Assembly: GCF_000281895.1 (NCBI RefSeq)
Contig: NZ_CM001558.1
Location: 5,460,556-5,524,555 of the forward strand
Reading direction: 5' to 3'
From: Pseudomonas fluorescens Q2-87
GTDB lineage: Bacteria; Pseudomonadota; Gammaproteobacteria; Pseudomonadales; Pseudomonadaceae
Length of the DNA: 64,000 nt
The position numbers and the translations under genes were made by a program. The notes beneath the pieces are model-generated. The model made no database searches. It was not told the origin of the DNA and was given only the letters and a program-made list of their open reading frames with translations. Shown piece by piece: positions 55,726 through 64,000 of this stretch. The stretch's first letter is position 1, and every line of letters starts with the position of its first letter.

Positions 55726-55754
55726 AAAAAGGCCGGTGGCAAGAGCCACCAGCC
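55726..55754 (-). terminator. Attenuator between rplL and rpoB
   Basis: Minus strand GGCTGGTGGC, loop TCTT, GCCACCGGCC, then TTTTT. A strong intrinsic terminator 45 bases after rplL. By position it matches the E. coli rplL-rpoB attenuator that makes ribosomal proteins outnumber polymerase; partial read-through is required because no strong rpoB promoter was seen. Confidence 0.85.
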
Positions 55755-55800
55755 ATCAGCCTTTCGCTTAACGCTCGGGCTGGAGACGCAAAGTCGATGC

Positions 55801-56166
55801 TTACTTCAGCTCGACTTTAGCGCCTGCTTCTTCCAGAACAGCTTTGGCTTTGTCAGCTGCGTCTTTGGCAACAGCTTCCAGAACCATGGCAGGAGCGCCG
55901 TCAACTACAGCCTTGGCTTCTTTCAGGCCCAGACCGGTCAGTTCACGTACTGCCTTGATCACGTTAACTTTCTTCTCGCCAGCTTCGGTCAGCATGACGT
56001 TGAATTCAGTTTGCTCTTCAGCAACGGCAGCAACAGCAGCTGGACCAGCGGAAGCGGCAGCAGCGGTAACACCGAATTTTTCTTCGAAAGCTTTGATCAG
56101 CTCAACAACTTCCATTACGGACATGTTGCCAACGGCTTCGAGGATATCGTTTTGAGAGATAGACAT
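55801..56166 (-). CDS. rplL: 50S ribosomal protein L7/L12
   Basis: 121 aa. N-terminal dimerisation helix, Ala-rich hinge ([17 protein letters not shown]) and the factor-binding C-terminal domain ([20 protein letters not shown]). Forms the multi-copy stalk on L10. 78 bases after rplJ. Confidence 0.98.
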   Translation of the reverse strand: MSISQNDILEAVGNMSVMEVVELIKAFEEKFGVTAAAASAGPAAVAAVAEEQTEFNVMLTEAGEKKVNVIKAVRELTGLGLKEAKAVVDGAPAMVLEAVAKDAADKAKAVLEEAGAKVELK

Positions 56167-56244
56167 GACTCTAAATTCCTGGATTGGGGGACGGCCTACG
56201 CGACCATCGAAATAAACAAAAAACGCGAAAAGGAGTGACGAGCC

Positions 56245-56745
56245 TTAGGCTGCGGCAGCTTCTTTCTGGTCGCGCAGTGCCGCCAGAGTACGAGCCAATT
56301 TGCTGGTTGCGCCTTGAATCACGCTCATCAGCTGAGAAATTGCTTCGTCACGGGTCGGCAGAGTTGCCAATACGTCGATCTGGTTAGCTGCGAGGTACTT
56401 GCCCTCGAACGCAGCTGCCTTAATCTCGAACTTGTCCTGACCTTTGGCGAATTCCTTGAACAAACGGGCAGCAGCGCCAGGATGTTGGGTGGAGAACGCG
56501 ATCAAGGTCGGGCCGGTGAACACGTCGTTGAGGACACTGTATTCAGTGTCAGCAACAGCGCGCTTGAGCAAGGTGTTACGTACAACACGTACGTAAACGC
56601 CAGCTTCACGAGCCTCTTTACGGAGTCCGGTCATTGCGCCTACTGTTACGCCACGGGCATCAGCCACGACAGCGGACAGAGCAGCTTTGGCAGCCTCGTT
56701 GACTTCAGCGACGATGGCCTTCTTGTCTTCGAGTTTAATTGCCAC
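56245..56745 (-). CDS. rplJ: 50S ribosomal protein L10
   Basis: 166 aa. Starts at GTG 56745 with AGGAG 8 bases upstream. Contains [20 protein letters not shown] and [14 protein letters not shown]. Anchors the L7/L12 stalk to 23S rRNA. In E. coli the L10-L7/12 complex represses its own mRNA at the leader; a similar leader precedes this gene. Confidence 0.98.
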   Translation of the reverse strand: MAIKLEDKKAIVAEVNEAAKAALSAVVADARGVTVGAMTGLRKEAREAGVYVRVVRNTLLKRAVADTEYSVLNDVFTGPTLIAFSTQHPGAAARLFKEFAKGQDKFEIKAAAFEGKYLAANQIDVLATLPTRDEAISQLMSVIQGATSKLARTLAALRDQKEAAAA

Positions 56746-56759
56746 GGGTTTAACTCCTG

Positions 56760-56935
56760 CTTGTTACCGTTTCATCCGGTCGAAACCGAATGTCGTTTTG
56801 GTGTCTGATTCGGTAAGGAACCGGGAGCACCATCTGCGTAGGCTTGTGGTTTAAGACTTGCGTCGCCTACGGTCTTGGACAGCCCCCGCCAGGCAGGGAC
56901 CCCAATTTTTCGATTGGCACAATTGCTTGCGCCAA
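56760..56935 (-). ncRNA. Probable L10 leader (autoregulatory 5' UTR of rplJL)
   Basis: The 198-base gap between rplA and rplJ contains a structured segment on the minus strand. The arms GTAGGC and GCCTAC enclose GACGCAAGTCTTAAACCACA, and there is a GC-rich stem near 56880-56905. Position and form match the L10 leader that binds L10-L7/12. Boundaries are approximate. Confidence 0.5.
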
Positions 56936-56943
56936 CCTGAGTC

Positions 56944-57639
56944 TTACGCGTCGAGCGAGCTCTGATCGATGACCAGACCTGGGCCCATAGTGGTGCTCAG
57001 GGTAACGCGCTTGACGTAGATGCCTTTCGAAGAAGCTGGTTTGATACGCTTCAGATCAGCGATCAGGGCTTCAACGTTTTCTTTCAGCTTGACGGCGTCG
57101 AAGCCAATCTTGCCTACGGAAGTGTGGATGATGCCGTTTTTGTCGGTGCGATAACGAACCTGACCAGCTTTGGCGTTTTTAACCGCGGTAGCTACGTCTG
57201 GCGTTACGGTGCCAACCTTAGGGTTAGGCATCAGGCCACGTGGACCGAGGATCTGACCCAACTGACCCACAACGCGCATGGCATCCGGGGATGCGATTAC
57301 TACGTCATAGTTCAGGTCGCCGCCTTTCATTTCAGCAGCCAGGTCGTCCATGCCTACGCGGTCAGCGCCGGCAGCCAAAGCTGCTTCAGCAGCCGGGCCT
57401 TGGGTGAAGACGGCAACACGTACGGTCTTGCCAGTGCCGTGAGGCAGCACGGTGGCGCTACGAACGACCTGGTCGGATTTACGTGGGTCAACGCCCAGGT
57501 TTACAGCAACGTCGAACGACTCGCTGAACTTGACAGTCGACAGCTCAGCCAGCAGAGCGGCGGCGTCTACAAAGTTGTAGGCCTTGCCTGCTTCGATTTT
57601 GCCGGCGATAGCCTTTTGACGCTTGGTCAGCTTAGCCAT
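56944..57639 (-). CDS. rplA: 50S ribosomal protein L1
   Basis: 231 aa. [20 protein letters not shown], then [18 protein letters not shown], the L1 signature. Part of the mobile L1 stalk at the E site; represses rplKA in E. coli. Its ATG overlaps the rplK stop by one base (TAATG), so it is translationally coupled. Confidence 0.98.
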   Translation of the reverse strand: MAKLTKRQKAIAGKIEAGKAYNFVDAAALLAELSTVKFSESFDVAVNLGVDPRKSDQVVRSATVLPHGTGKTVRVAVFTQGPAAEAALAAGADRVGMDDLAAEMKGGDLNYDVVIASPDAMRVVGQLGQILGPRGLMPNPKVGTVTPDVATAVKNAKAGQVRYRTDKNGIIHTSVGKIGFDAVKLKENVEALIADLKRIKPASSKGIYVKRVTLSTTMGPGLVIDQSSLDA

Positions 57640-58070
57640 TACACACCCTCCACGTTAAGGCCCATGCTACGAGCAGAACCGGCGATAGTACGCACGGCTG
57701 CATCCATATCAGCTGCAGTCAGATCCGCGTTTTTGGTTTTCGCGATTTCTTCCAGCTGAGCACGGGTAACGGTGCCAACCTTAACGGTGTTTGGACGAGC
57801 GGAACCGCTGGTCAAACCTGCAGCCTTCTTCAGCAGAACCGAAGCAGGGGTGCTTTTTGTTTCGAAGGTGAAGCTACGGTCGCTGTAGACAGTGATGATC
57901 ACTGGAGTCGGCAGACCTGGCTCAAGACCCTGAGTACGGGCGTTGAAGGCCTTGCAGAATTCCATGATGTTCACGCCGTGCTGACCCAGTGCAGGACCAA
58001 CGGGTGGGCTTGGGTTAGCCTGAGCGGCCTTCACTTGCAGCTTGATGTAAGCGGTAATTTTCTTGGCCAT
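57639..58070 (-). CDS. rplK: 50S ribosomal protein L11
   Basis: 143 aa from ATG 58070 ([12 protein letters not shown]); the frame upstream to 58082 is not preferred. [20 protein letters not shown] is the thiopeptide-binding N-terminal region. Part of the GTPase-associated centre, needed for RelA activation. The 117-base gap to nusG holds a terminator. Confidence 0.97.
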   Translation of the reverse strand: MAKKITAYIKLQVKAAQANPSPPVGPALGQHGVNIMEFCKAFNARTQGLEPGLPTPVIITVYSDRSFTFETKSTPASVLLKKAAGLTSGSARPNTVKVGTVTRAQLEEIAKTKNADLTAADMDAAVRTIAGSARSMGLNVEGV

Positions 58071-58143
58071 GAGGCACTCCAATTACGGGTTCGAACGCCT
58101 CGAAAGGCTCCCCGGTTACTTGCGCGTTTATCCCAGTGACGAC

Positions 58144-58172
58144 AAAACCCCACAGCCTAGGGCTGCGGGGTT
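58144..58172 (-). terminator. Terminator between nusG and rplK
   Basis: Arms AACCCCGCAGCC / GGCTGTGGGGTT (12 bp, one G-T) with loop CTA, then TTTTG on the minus strand. It lies just after nusG and probably ends or attenuates the secE-nusG transcript. Confidence 0.85.
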
Positions 58173-58187
58173 GGGATGCCTGCTCAA

Positions 58188-58721
58188 TCAGACCTTTTCG
58201 ACCTGACTGAACTCTAGCTCTACCGGAGTAGAGCGACCGAAAATGAGCACTGCCACTTGGATCCGGCTCTTTTCGTAGTTAACTTCTTCAACCGTGCCAT
58301 TGAAATCAGCGAATGGACCGTCGGTGACACGTACCACTTCACCCGGCTCAAACAATGTCTTAGGCTTCGGCTTGTCGCTACCATCAGCAACACGACGCAG
58401 AATCGCTTCTGCCTCTTTATCCGTAATCGGCGCAGGCTTATCGGCGGTACCGCCAATGAAACCCATCACCCGAGGGGTATCCTTGACCAAGTGCCAAGTC
58501 CCTTCGTTCATGTCCATCTGTACCAGCACGTAGCCCGGAAAGAACTTGCGTTCACTTTTGCGCTTCTGGCCATTACGCATCTCAACCACTTCTTCAGTGG
58601 GGACCAGAATCTCGCCAAAGCCATCTTCCATGCCAGCCAGCTTTACGCGCTCTACCAGCGAGCGCATGACATGCTTCTCGTAACCCGAGTAAGCATGCAC
58701 AACGTACCAACGCTTAGCCAC
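58188..58721 (-). CDS. nusG: Transcription termination/antitermination protein NusG
   Basis: 177 aa. N-terminal NGN domain ([20 protein letters not shown]) and C-terminal KOW domain ([20 protein letters not shown]). Binds RNA polymerase and increases processivity; links to Rho or to ribosomal S10. Nine bases after secE. Confidence 0.98.
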   Translation of the reverse strand: MAKRWYVVHAYSGYEKHVMRSLVERVKLAGMEDGFGEILVPTEEVVEMRNGQKRKSERKFFPGYVLVQMDMNEGTWHLVKDTPRVMGFIGGTADKPAPITDKEAEAILRRVADGSDKPKPKTLFEPGEVVRVTDGPFADFNGTVEEVNYEKSRIQVAVLIFGRSTPVELEFSQVEKV

Positions 58722-58730
58722 GGGACACCC

Positions 58731-59099
58731 TTAGCCAACAATCAAGGAAACAAGCCAGCCGAGCAGGGAATCGAGCCCCCACAACAGCAACGCCATTACC
58801 AGAACAACAGCCACAACGATCAACGTGGTCTGCGTGGTTTCTTGGCGAGTCGGCCATACGACTTTACGAATCTCGGTGCGAGCTTCCTTAGCGAGTACAA
58901 AGAAAGACTTGCCCTTCGCCGTTTGCAAGCCTACAAAGGCAGCAACGGCAGCAATGGCGAGCAATGCAAGCACGCGGTACAGGATCGGCGAAGCAGAGTA
59001 ATACTGATTGCCAACAACGCCAACAACCACCAAAGCGACTACCACTAGCCACTTGAGCAGATCGAAGCGAGAGCCTTGAGCTTCAGCTTTAGGAGTCAT
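58731..59099 (-). CDS. secE: Preprotein translocase subunit SecE
   Basis: 122 aa with three hydrophobic helices (about 17-35, 40-60 and 90-115) and the conserved amphipathic stretch ARTEIRKVVWPTRQETTQTT before the last one. Clamps SecY. This three-helix length is the gammaproteobacterial form. It follows tRNA-Trp and precedes nusG. Confidence 0.98.
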   Translation of the reverse strand: MTPKAEAQGSRFDLLKWLVVVALVVVGVVGNQYYSASPILYRVLALLAIAAVAAFVGLQTAKGKSFFVLAKEARTEIRKVVWPTRQETTQTTLIVVAVVLVMALLLWGLDSLLGWLVSLIVG

Positions 59100-59144
59100 C
59101 TATGAAGATCCTGTGAAAAGAAAGCCAGACACACCGAGTGAATC

Positions 59145-59220
59145 TGGCAGGTCAGGAGGGAATCGAACCCCCAACCTACGGTTTTGGAGACCGTCGCTCT
59201 GCCAATTGAGCTACTGACCT
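59145..59220 (-). tRNA. tRNA-Trp (anticodon CCA)
   Basis: 76-nt cloverleaf on the minus strand beginning AGGTCAGTAGCTCAATTGGC, anticodon loop CTCCAAA, T-arm GGGGGTTCGATTCCC, encoded 3' CCA. Between tufB and secE, as in other pseudomonads. Confidence 0.97.
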
Positions 59221-59273
59221 AAAACAAAATCAGGCCGACCATTATGCCGGCCCGAAAAAGACATTACAACTGT

Positions 59274-60467
59274 TTACTCGATGACTTTGGCCACGACGCC
59301 AGCGCCGACGGTACGACCGCCTTCACGGATAGCGAAACGCAGGCCATCTTCCATCGCAATAGTCTTGATCAGGGTAACAGTCATCTGAATGTTATCACCT
59401 GGCATTACCATTTCTACGCCTTCTGGCAACTCGCAGTTACCGGTCACGTCAGTCGTACGGAAGTAGAACTGTGGACGGTAGCCTTTGAAGAACGGAGTGT
59501 GACGACCGCCCTCTTCCTTGCTCAGAACGTAAACTTCTGCGGTGAACTTGGTGTGCGGCTTGACAGTGCCCGGCTTGACCAGGACCTGACCACGCTCAAC
59601 ATCGTCACGCTTGGTACCACGCAGCAACACGCCGCAGTTCTCGCCAGCACGACCTTCGTCGAGCAGCTTGCGGAACATCTCAACGCCAGTGCAGGTCGTT
59701 TTCTGAGTATCACGCAGGCCAACGATTTCAACTTCTTCCTGGATACGAACGATGCCACGCTCAACACGACCAGTCACAACAGTCCCACGACCAGAGATCG
59801 AGAATACATCTTCGATTGGCATCAGGAACGGCTTGTCGATAGCACGCTCCGGCTCTGGAATGTAGCTATCCAGAGTTTCCACCAACTTTTTGACAGCAGT
59901 GGTACCCATCTCGTTGTCGTCTTGGCCATTCAGAGCCATCAGAGCCGAACCGATGATGATCGGAGTGTCGTCACCTGGGAAGTCGTAAGTGCTCAGCAGA
60001 TCGCGCACTTCCATCTCAACCAGCTCCAGCAGCTCGGCGTCATCAACCATGTCAGCCTTGTTCAGGAAGACAACGATGTACGGAACGCCTACCTGACGGG
60101 ACAGCAGGATGTGTTCACGGGTCTGAGGCATCGGACCATCGGCAGCCGAGCAAACCAGGATAGCGCCGTCCATCTGGGCAGCACCGGTAATCATGTTCTT
60201 CACGTAGTCAGCGTGACCCGGGCAGTCAACGTGTGCGTAGTGACGCACGGCCGAATCATACTCAACGTGAGCTGTGTTAATGGTGATACCGCGAGCTTTC
60301 TCTTCCGGGGCGCTGTCGATCTTGTCGAAGTCAACCTTGGCCGAACCGAACACCTCGGAGCAGACGCGGGTCAGAGCAGCAGTCAGCGTGGTTTTACCAT
60401 GATCTACGTGACCAATGGTGCCTACGTTGACGTGCGGCTTGTTACGTTCGAACTTTTCCTTAGCCAT
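59274..60467 (-). CDS. tufB: Elongation factor Tu, copy beside the tRNA cluster
   Basis: 397 aa from ATG 60467 ([14 protein letters not shown]); a frame three codons longer is not preferred. Same function and motifs as the str-operon copy ([21 protein letters not shown]). It lies between tRNA-Thr (84 bases upstream) and tRNA-Trp, the tRNA-tufB arrangement also known from E. coli. Differs from the other copy at 24 residues, several in domain 2 (for example VRIQEEVE against VKVQDPLE). Confidence 0.97.
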   Translation of the reverse strand: MAKEKFERNKPHVNVGTIGHVDHGKTTLTAALTRVCSEVFGSAKVDFDKIDSAPEEKARGITINTAHVEYDSAVRHYAHVDCPGHADYVKNMITGAAQMDGAILVCSAADGPMPQTREHILLSRQVGVPYIVVFLNKADMVDDAELLELVEMEVRDLLSTYDFPGDDTPIIIGSALMALNGQDDNEMGTTAVKKLVETLDSYIPEPERAIDKPFLMPIEDVFSISGRGTVVTGRVERGIVRIQEEVEIVGLRDTQKTTCTGVEMFRKLLDEGRAGENCGVLLRGTKRDDVERGQVLVKPGTVKPHTKFTAEVYVLSKEEGGRHTPFFKGYRPQFYFRTTDVTGNCELPEGVEMVMPGDNIQMTVTLIKTIAMEDGLRFAIREGGRTVGAGVVAKVIE

Positions 60468-60551
60468 CGAAATCACCCCCAGGAGAAGAATTTAGCGAGT
60501 CATATCAGCCATTAAAACAAAGGCAGATATTTGCATATCTGCCTTGTTATA

Positions 60552-60627
60552 TGGAGCTCTTGAGCGGATTTGAACCGCTGACCTCACCCTTACCAAGGGT
60601 GTGCTCTACCAACTGAGCTACAAGAGC
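60552..60627 (-). tRNA. tRNA-Thr (anticodon GGT)
   Basis: 76 nt, starts GCTCTTGTAGCTCAGTTGGT, anticodon loop TTGGTAA, T-arm CGGTTCAAATCCG, encoded CCA. Third tRNA of the Tyr-Gly-Thr-tufB transcript. Confidence 0.97.
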
Positions 60628-60653
60628 GAAACACCTTGCACAACCTGCAAACT

Positions 60654-60727
<74 letters not shown>

Positions 60728-60751
60728 GGAGCTTGCAGCTCACGCTAAAAA

Positions 60752-60836
<85 letters not shown>

Positions 60837-60849
60837 TAAGCGAGCCGGC

Positions 60850-60877
60850 ATTCTATATTATGCCAGCCTTCTGTCAA
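60850..60877 (-). promoter_or_regulatory. Promoter of the tRNA-Tyr/Gly/Thr-tufB unit
   Basis: Minus strand TTGACA (60872-60877), 16 bases, TAGAAT (60850-60855), then the GC-rich discriminator GCCGGCTCG, about 14 bases before the tRNA-Tyr 5' end. Strong, stringent-type promoter. The rest of 60878-60978 shows no gene. Confidence 0.85.
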
Positions 60878-60978
60878 GCATTTTCTCATTAAAAACCTGA
60901 GGTTAGCTGCGTTGACTACGCTTTGCACCGTTAGCCCTTTAAGGCCTTCGCTGCGAAGCGGGCGCCATTCTATGCAAA

Positions 60979-61434
60979 CTACCCCGTAGGCGCAACCCCT
61001 TCACACGGCATTATTTTATGTTTTAACTCATTGAATTCTTTAGAAAGGTTTTGAAGCAGTGTTTCACTCACCTTTCCTGCGCTATCGGGGGATATCTGCA
61101 ACCAGAATCCTCCAGCATCTGAAGAACCCGAGGAGCTCGATGGAGCGGCACGACTCACAACACCCGAAGCAGCAAGTCGCTGCTCCAACTGCCGAGCCAC
61201 CTCCAGACGAGTGAAGCCGCCGACATAAAGACAGCCTTTTTGCGCATCACTAGACGTACCGGAATCGCGCCTGACAAGTGCGTCTGCTGTTTCGCTCAAC
61301 AGATGGATGTCCTGCTGGGAGCCGCGATACAAGTTCAGTGGAGTGACATCCTTGGCTCGAAGCGGAGCCTCCTGCTGATGCCAGACGTAATAGAAGACAT
61401 TCAAGACCAGCAACAACAGGAACAGCCAGCGCAT
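60979..61434 (-). CDS. Small membrane-anchored SPOR-like protein
   Basis: 151 aa from ATG 61434 with GAGG 6 bases upstream, overlapping the coaX stop region. One N-terminal transmembrane helix (RWLFLLLLVLNVFYYVW) is followed by a periplasmic part. Residues about 68-150 resemble a SPOR peptidoglycan-binding domain (CLYVGGFTRLEVARQLEQRL, then GGFWLQISPD). The equivalent position in P. aeruginosa holds a hypothetical gene between birA-coaX and the tRNAs. Function is unknown; possibly cell-envelope or division related. Confidence 0.8.
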   Translation of the reverse strand: MRWLFLLLLVLNVFYYVWHQQEAPLRAKDVTPLNLYRGSQQDIHLLSETADALVRRDSGTSSDAQKGCLYVGGFTRLEVARQLEQRLAASGVVSRAAPSSSSGSSDAGGFWLQISPDSAGKVSETLLQNLSKEFNELKHKIMPCEGVAPTG

Positions 61435-61442
61435 AAAAAACC

Positions 61443-62192
61443 TCAAGACAAAGGACAGGCCATCGCCAGACCGACAAAAACCAGGTCAGGCACTACCCTG
61501 GCATCCGGAACGACGCCTGATACCAGGTCAGCATCCCCTCCCGTGAGAAACACCACGAAATCCTTTCCCCAGTATTGCTGCGCCAATTCAAGCTGAGTCA
61601 GTACAAATCCCCTGAGCATCAGCATGCAACCGCGCTCCACCGCCTCGACGGTGGTACGACCAGGAGCGAGACTCTCATGAGCCCGCTCAGCCGCCGTATC
61701 GTCATAGCGAATCCGTCGGGTGTGGGTACGTAGCTGATTTCGCATCAAAGGCATGCCTGGGCATATGAACCCTCCGAGGTGATCACCATTGGCAGCCACA
61801 AAATCGGCCGTAATGGCAGTACCGAAATCGAGCACCAGGCACGCACCCGAAGCAAGATGAAAGCCACCGAGCAGAGCCAACCAACGGTCCAGACCCAATC
61901 GTTCATACTCTTCGTACCCGTTCTTCACCCCAGCCATTTCCCGCATGGGTAGGGCACGAGTTACGGAGACGCCAAACACCTCAACCAATGAGGCGACTAA
62001 TGAATCCGTTTCTTCAGCCGTTCTGACACTGACGAGCCGACATTTTTTCAGCTGAAACTTGCCGGCATCGTCCAGACACGTCAACAGATCATCATCGGAA
62101 CCGACAATCCCCCCCTGGACAGGTGTTACACCATCGGAGCGAAGAACCCGCCACTTGATGAAGCTATTGCCGCAATCGAGCTCAAGAATCAT
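61443..62192 (-). CDS. coaX: Type III pantothenate kinase
   Basis: 249 aa. First step of coenzyme A synthesis, phosphorylating pantothenate. Type III marks: [11 protein letters not shown] (phosphate-binding DxGN) at the N-terminus, [11 protein letters not shown], and the adenosine/phosphate segment [14 protein letters not shown] near 120, followed by [11 protein letters not shown]. This type is not inhibited by CoA. It overlaps the birA 3' end by 11 bases and is followed closely by the SPOR-like gene: a three-gene operon. Confidence 0.95.
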   Translation of the reverse strand: MILELDCGNSFIKWRVLRSDGVTPVQGGIVGSDDDLLTCLDDAGKFQLKKCRLVSVRTAEETDSLVASLVEVFGVSVTRALPMREMAGVKNGYEEYERLGLDRWLALLGGFHLASGACLVLDFGTAITADFVAANGDHLGGFICPGMPLMRNQLRTHTRRIRYDDTAAERAHESLAPGRTTVEAVERGCMLMLRGFVLTQLELAQQYWGKDFVVFLTGGDADLVSGVVPDARVVPDLVFVGLAMACPLS

Positions 62193-63138
62193 CGCGCAAC
62201 CTCAAACTGAGCTCACCACCGCTAAAGACTTTTTCCACTCCATCCACCTTCAACCGCAGCGCACCCTGCAGATCAACGCCCATCACAACGCCGTGAATTT
62301 GGTTGGCGCCCGCAATCAGCGAAACAGATTGCCCCTGCCACAGATGGTATTTTTCCCACTCTGACTGAATTGCGGCAAAACCAGATGCATGATGAAGCTT
62401 CAAATACTGCTGAAGCTTCGCACTCATTCTGGCCACAAGCTCATTTCGATCAAAACCCTTGCCCGCCTCCAGGCACATCGACGTCCACTCCTGGTCGACC
62501 TCATCATTCATTTGCATATTCACGTTAATCCCTACGCCCAGGACAACATGGCAAACATCCGCCGGATCTCCCACCAACTCAAGCAGAATGCCTGCAATTT
62601 TTTTCGCACCCACCAAAACATCGTTAGGCCATTTCAGCCCCGCCTCCGAAATCCCCATGTCACGCAACGTATGCATGACAGCAAGCCCGACGACAAGGCT
62701 GAGCCCCTCGATCTGTCGCATGCCGCCCTCAATGCGCAATACCAAGCTGTAATAGAGATTGTCGGCAAATGGACTGACCCATTTACGACCGCGCCGTCCT
62801 CGACCCGCCACCTGCCGCTCAGACAAGACCACAAATGGTGCTTGCGCGCCACGCTCTATGGCGCGCAACGCTTCAGCATTTGTGGAATCAATAGAGTCAA
62901 ATATATGGACGGGCCACTCATGGAGACCCTTCGCGCAGATATCCGTCGCATCCAGAAGCAACAGGGGCTTGGCCAACTGGTAGCCTTTGCCGCGAACCTT
63001 ATGCACAGACAAACCCAGCTCCGCTTCCAGGTGTTGCAACTGCTTCCATACAGCGCTGCGACTGATACCCAGCGCGACACCCAGCGCTTGGCCCGAGTGA
63101 AAGCGACCATCCTTCAGAAGTTTTAGCAACGTGAGCAT
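62182..63138 (-). CDS. birA: Bifunctional biotin-protein ligase / biotin operon repressor
   Basis: 318 aa from ATG 63138 ([16 protein letters not shown]); the frame upstream to 63225 is not BirA-like. N-terminal winged helix (about 1-60: [20 protein letters not shown]). The catalytic domain has [11 protein letters not shown], the biotin-binding [13 protein letters not shown] loop and [14 protein letters not shown]3-like C-terminus. It biotinylates acetyl-CoA carboxylase and, with the HTH present, should repress biotin genes. No strong ribosome site is visible. Confidence 0.95.
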   Translation of the reverse strand: MLTLLKLLKDGRFHSGQALGVALGISRSAVWKQLQHLEAELGLSVHKVRGKGYQLAKPLLLLDATDICAKGLHEWPVHIFDSIDSTNAEALRAIERGAQAPFVVLSERQVAGRGRRGRKWVSPFADNLYYSLVLRIEGGMRQIEGLSLVVGLAVMHTLRDMGISEAGLKWPNDVLVGAKKIAGILLELVGDPADVCHVVLGVGINVNMQMNDEVDQEWTSMCLEAGKGFDRNELVARMSAKLQQYLKLHHASGFAAIQSEWEKYHLWQGQSVSLIAGANQIHGVVMGVDLQGALRLKVDGVEKVFSGGELSLRLRDDS

Positions 63139-63221
63139 GCGGAGTGCGCCCTGATAATGAGGCCCGCATGATAGCCATGCGTAAGGCGATTGCATAGAAA
63201 CGCAAAATGACTTTCCCGCGG

Positions 63222-63260
63222 GCAAAACAAAACCCCTACCTGCGTCAGCAGATAGGGGTT
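63222..63260 (-). terminator. Terminator of the rRNA operon
   Basis: Minus strand AACCCCTATCTGC, loop TGAC, GCAGGTAGGGGTT (13 bp, one mismatch), then TTGTTTTG. It lies just after 5S rRNA. Confidence 0.9.
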
Positions 63261-63270
63261 TCGGAATTTA

Positions 63271-63389
63271 ATCTTGACGATGACCTACTCTCACATGGGG
63301 AAACCCCACACTACCATCGGCGATGCATCGTTTCACTGCTGAGTTCGGGATGGGATCAGGTGGTTCCAATGCTCTATGGTCGTCAAGAA
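63271..63389 (-). rRNA. rrf: 5S ribosomal RNA
   Basis: About 119 nt on the minus strand. Recognised by GACCATAGAGCATTGGAACC, the loop TTCCCG-like CATCCCGAACTCAGCAGTGA and GCCGATGGTAGTGTGGGG. Ends within 1-2 bases of the stated limits. Distal gene of the rRNA operon. Confidence 0.95.
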
Positions 63390-63555
63390 ATTCGGTAGCC
63401 AGCGCGTGCCTTGCGGTCACGTTCCAGCGAATGGGTATGTGATAGGTTTCGGTGTTTTGTGACGTTCGAACTTTCGGTTCGTTTCGTCTTCACACACCGC
63501 AATCTGGTGCTCGTTCGCTTTTCAGCTCGAAGCAAGCAAATTGCTTGGGTGTTAT

Positions 63556-64000
<445 letters not shown>

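Noticed and set aside
63390..63555. Possible tRNA in the 23S-5S spacer
   Set aside because: No cloverleaf or anticodon arm could be read there.

Overview
This 64 kb window comes from a bacterial chromosome, almost certainly a Pseudomonas of the P. fluorescens group. Three things support this. The right two thirds follows the gene order I know from the P. aeruginosa chromosome: ssb-MFS-uvrA-ferritin-katA-rplQ through rpsL, rpoC-rpoB, nusG-secE-tufB and coaX-birA to an rRNA operon. The protein sequences are pseudomonad in character. The gaps in the left third hold paired REP palindromes of the types that are abundant in fluorescent pseudomonads.

Left third (about 1-21.4 kb, mixed strands, accessory or variable): an Lhr-type helicase, a large MscS-family channel, and a four-gene operon of overlapping genes (DUF72 protein, EEP-family nuclease/phosphatase, cardiolipin synthase ClsB, YbhN-like membrane protein). 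Next come an alpha/beta hydrolase coupled to a DUF3182 protein, and a GlxA-type regulator divergent from an isochorismatase-family hydrolase. Most striking is a locus at 15.0-21.4 kb. It holds a large XRE-(cyclase-like)-AAA-TPR regulator divergent from a MACPF (perforin-like) gene with a probable beta-trefoil C-terminus, followed by an unrecognised gene. The intergenic region carries three helically phased direct repeats and a perfect palindrome. The regulator and the third gene each appear broken by one missing base in a homopolymer.

Middle (21.5-28.8 kb): ssb, an MFS transporter, divergent uvrA, a non-haem-type bacterioferritin/ferritin and katA. These are DNA maintenance and iron/peroxide defence genes, most of them ending in clear hairpin terminators.

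Right (28.8-64 kb, all minus strand, essentially the core gene-expression machinery): alpha operon (rplQ-rpoA-rpsD-rpsK-rpsM), spc operon (rpmJ to rplN), S10 operon (rpmC to rpsJ), str operon (tufA-fusA-rpsG-rpsL), rpoC-rpoB-rplL-rplJ, rplA-rplK, nusG-secE, tRNA-Trp, tufB, tRNA-Thr/Gly/Tyr, a SPOR-like protein, coaX, birA, then 5S and the 3' end of 23S rRNA, which runs off the window. Convincing sigma70 promoters lie before the alpha, S10 and str operons and before the tRNA-Tyr-tufB unit. An L10-type leader, an rplL-rpoB attenuator and an unusual terminator-rich gap between rpsN and rpsH suggest where expression is tuned. The two EF-Tu copies differ at 24 residues. No insertion sequences, CRISPR arrays or prophage genes were seen.
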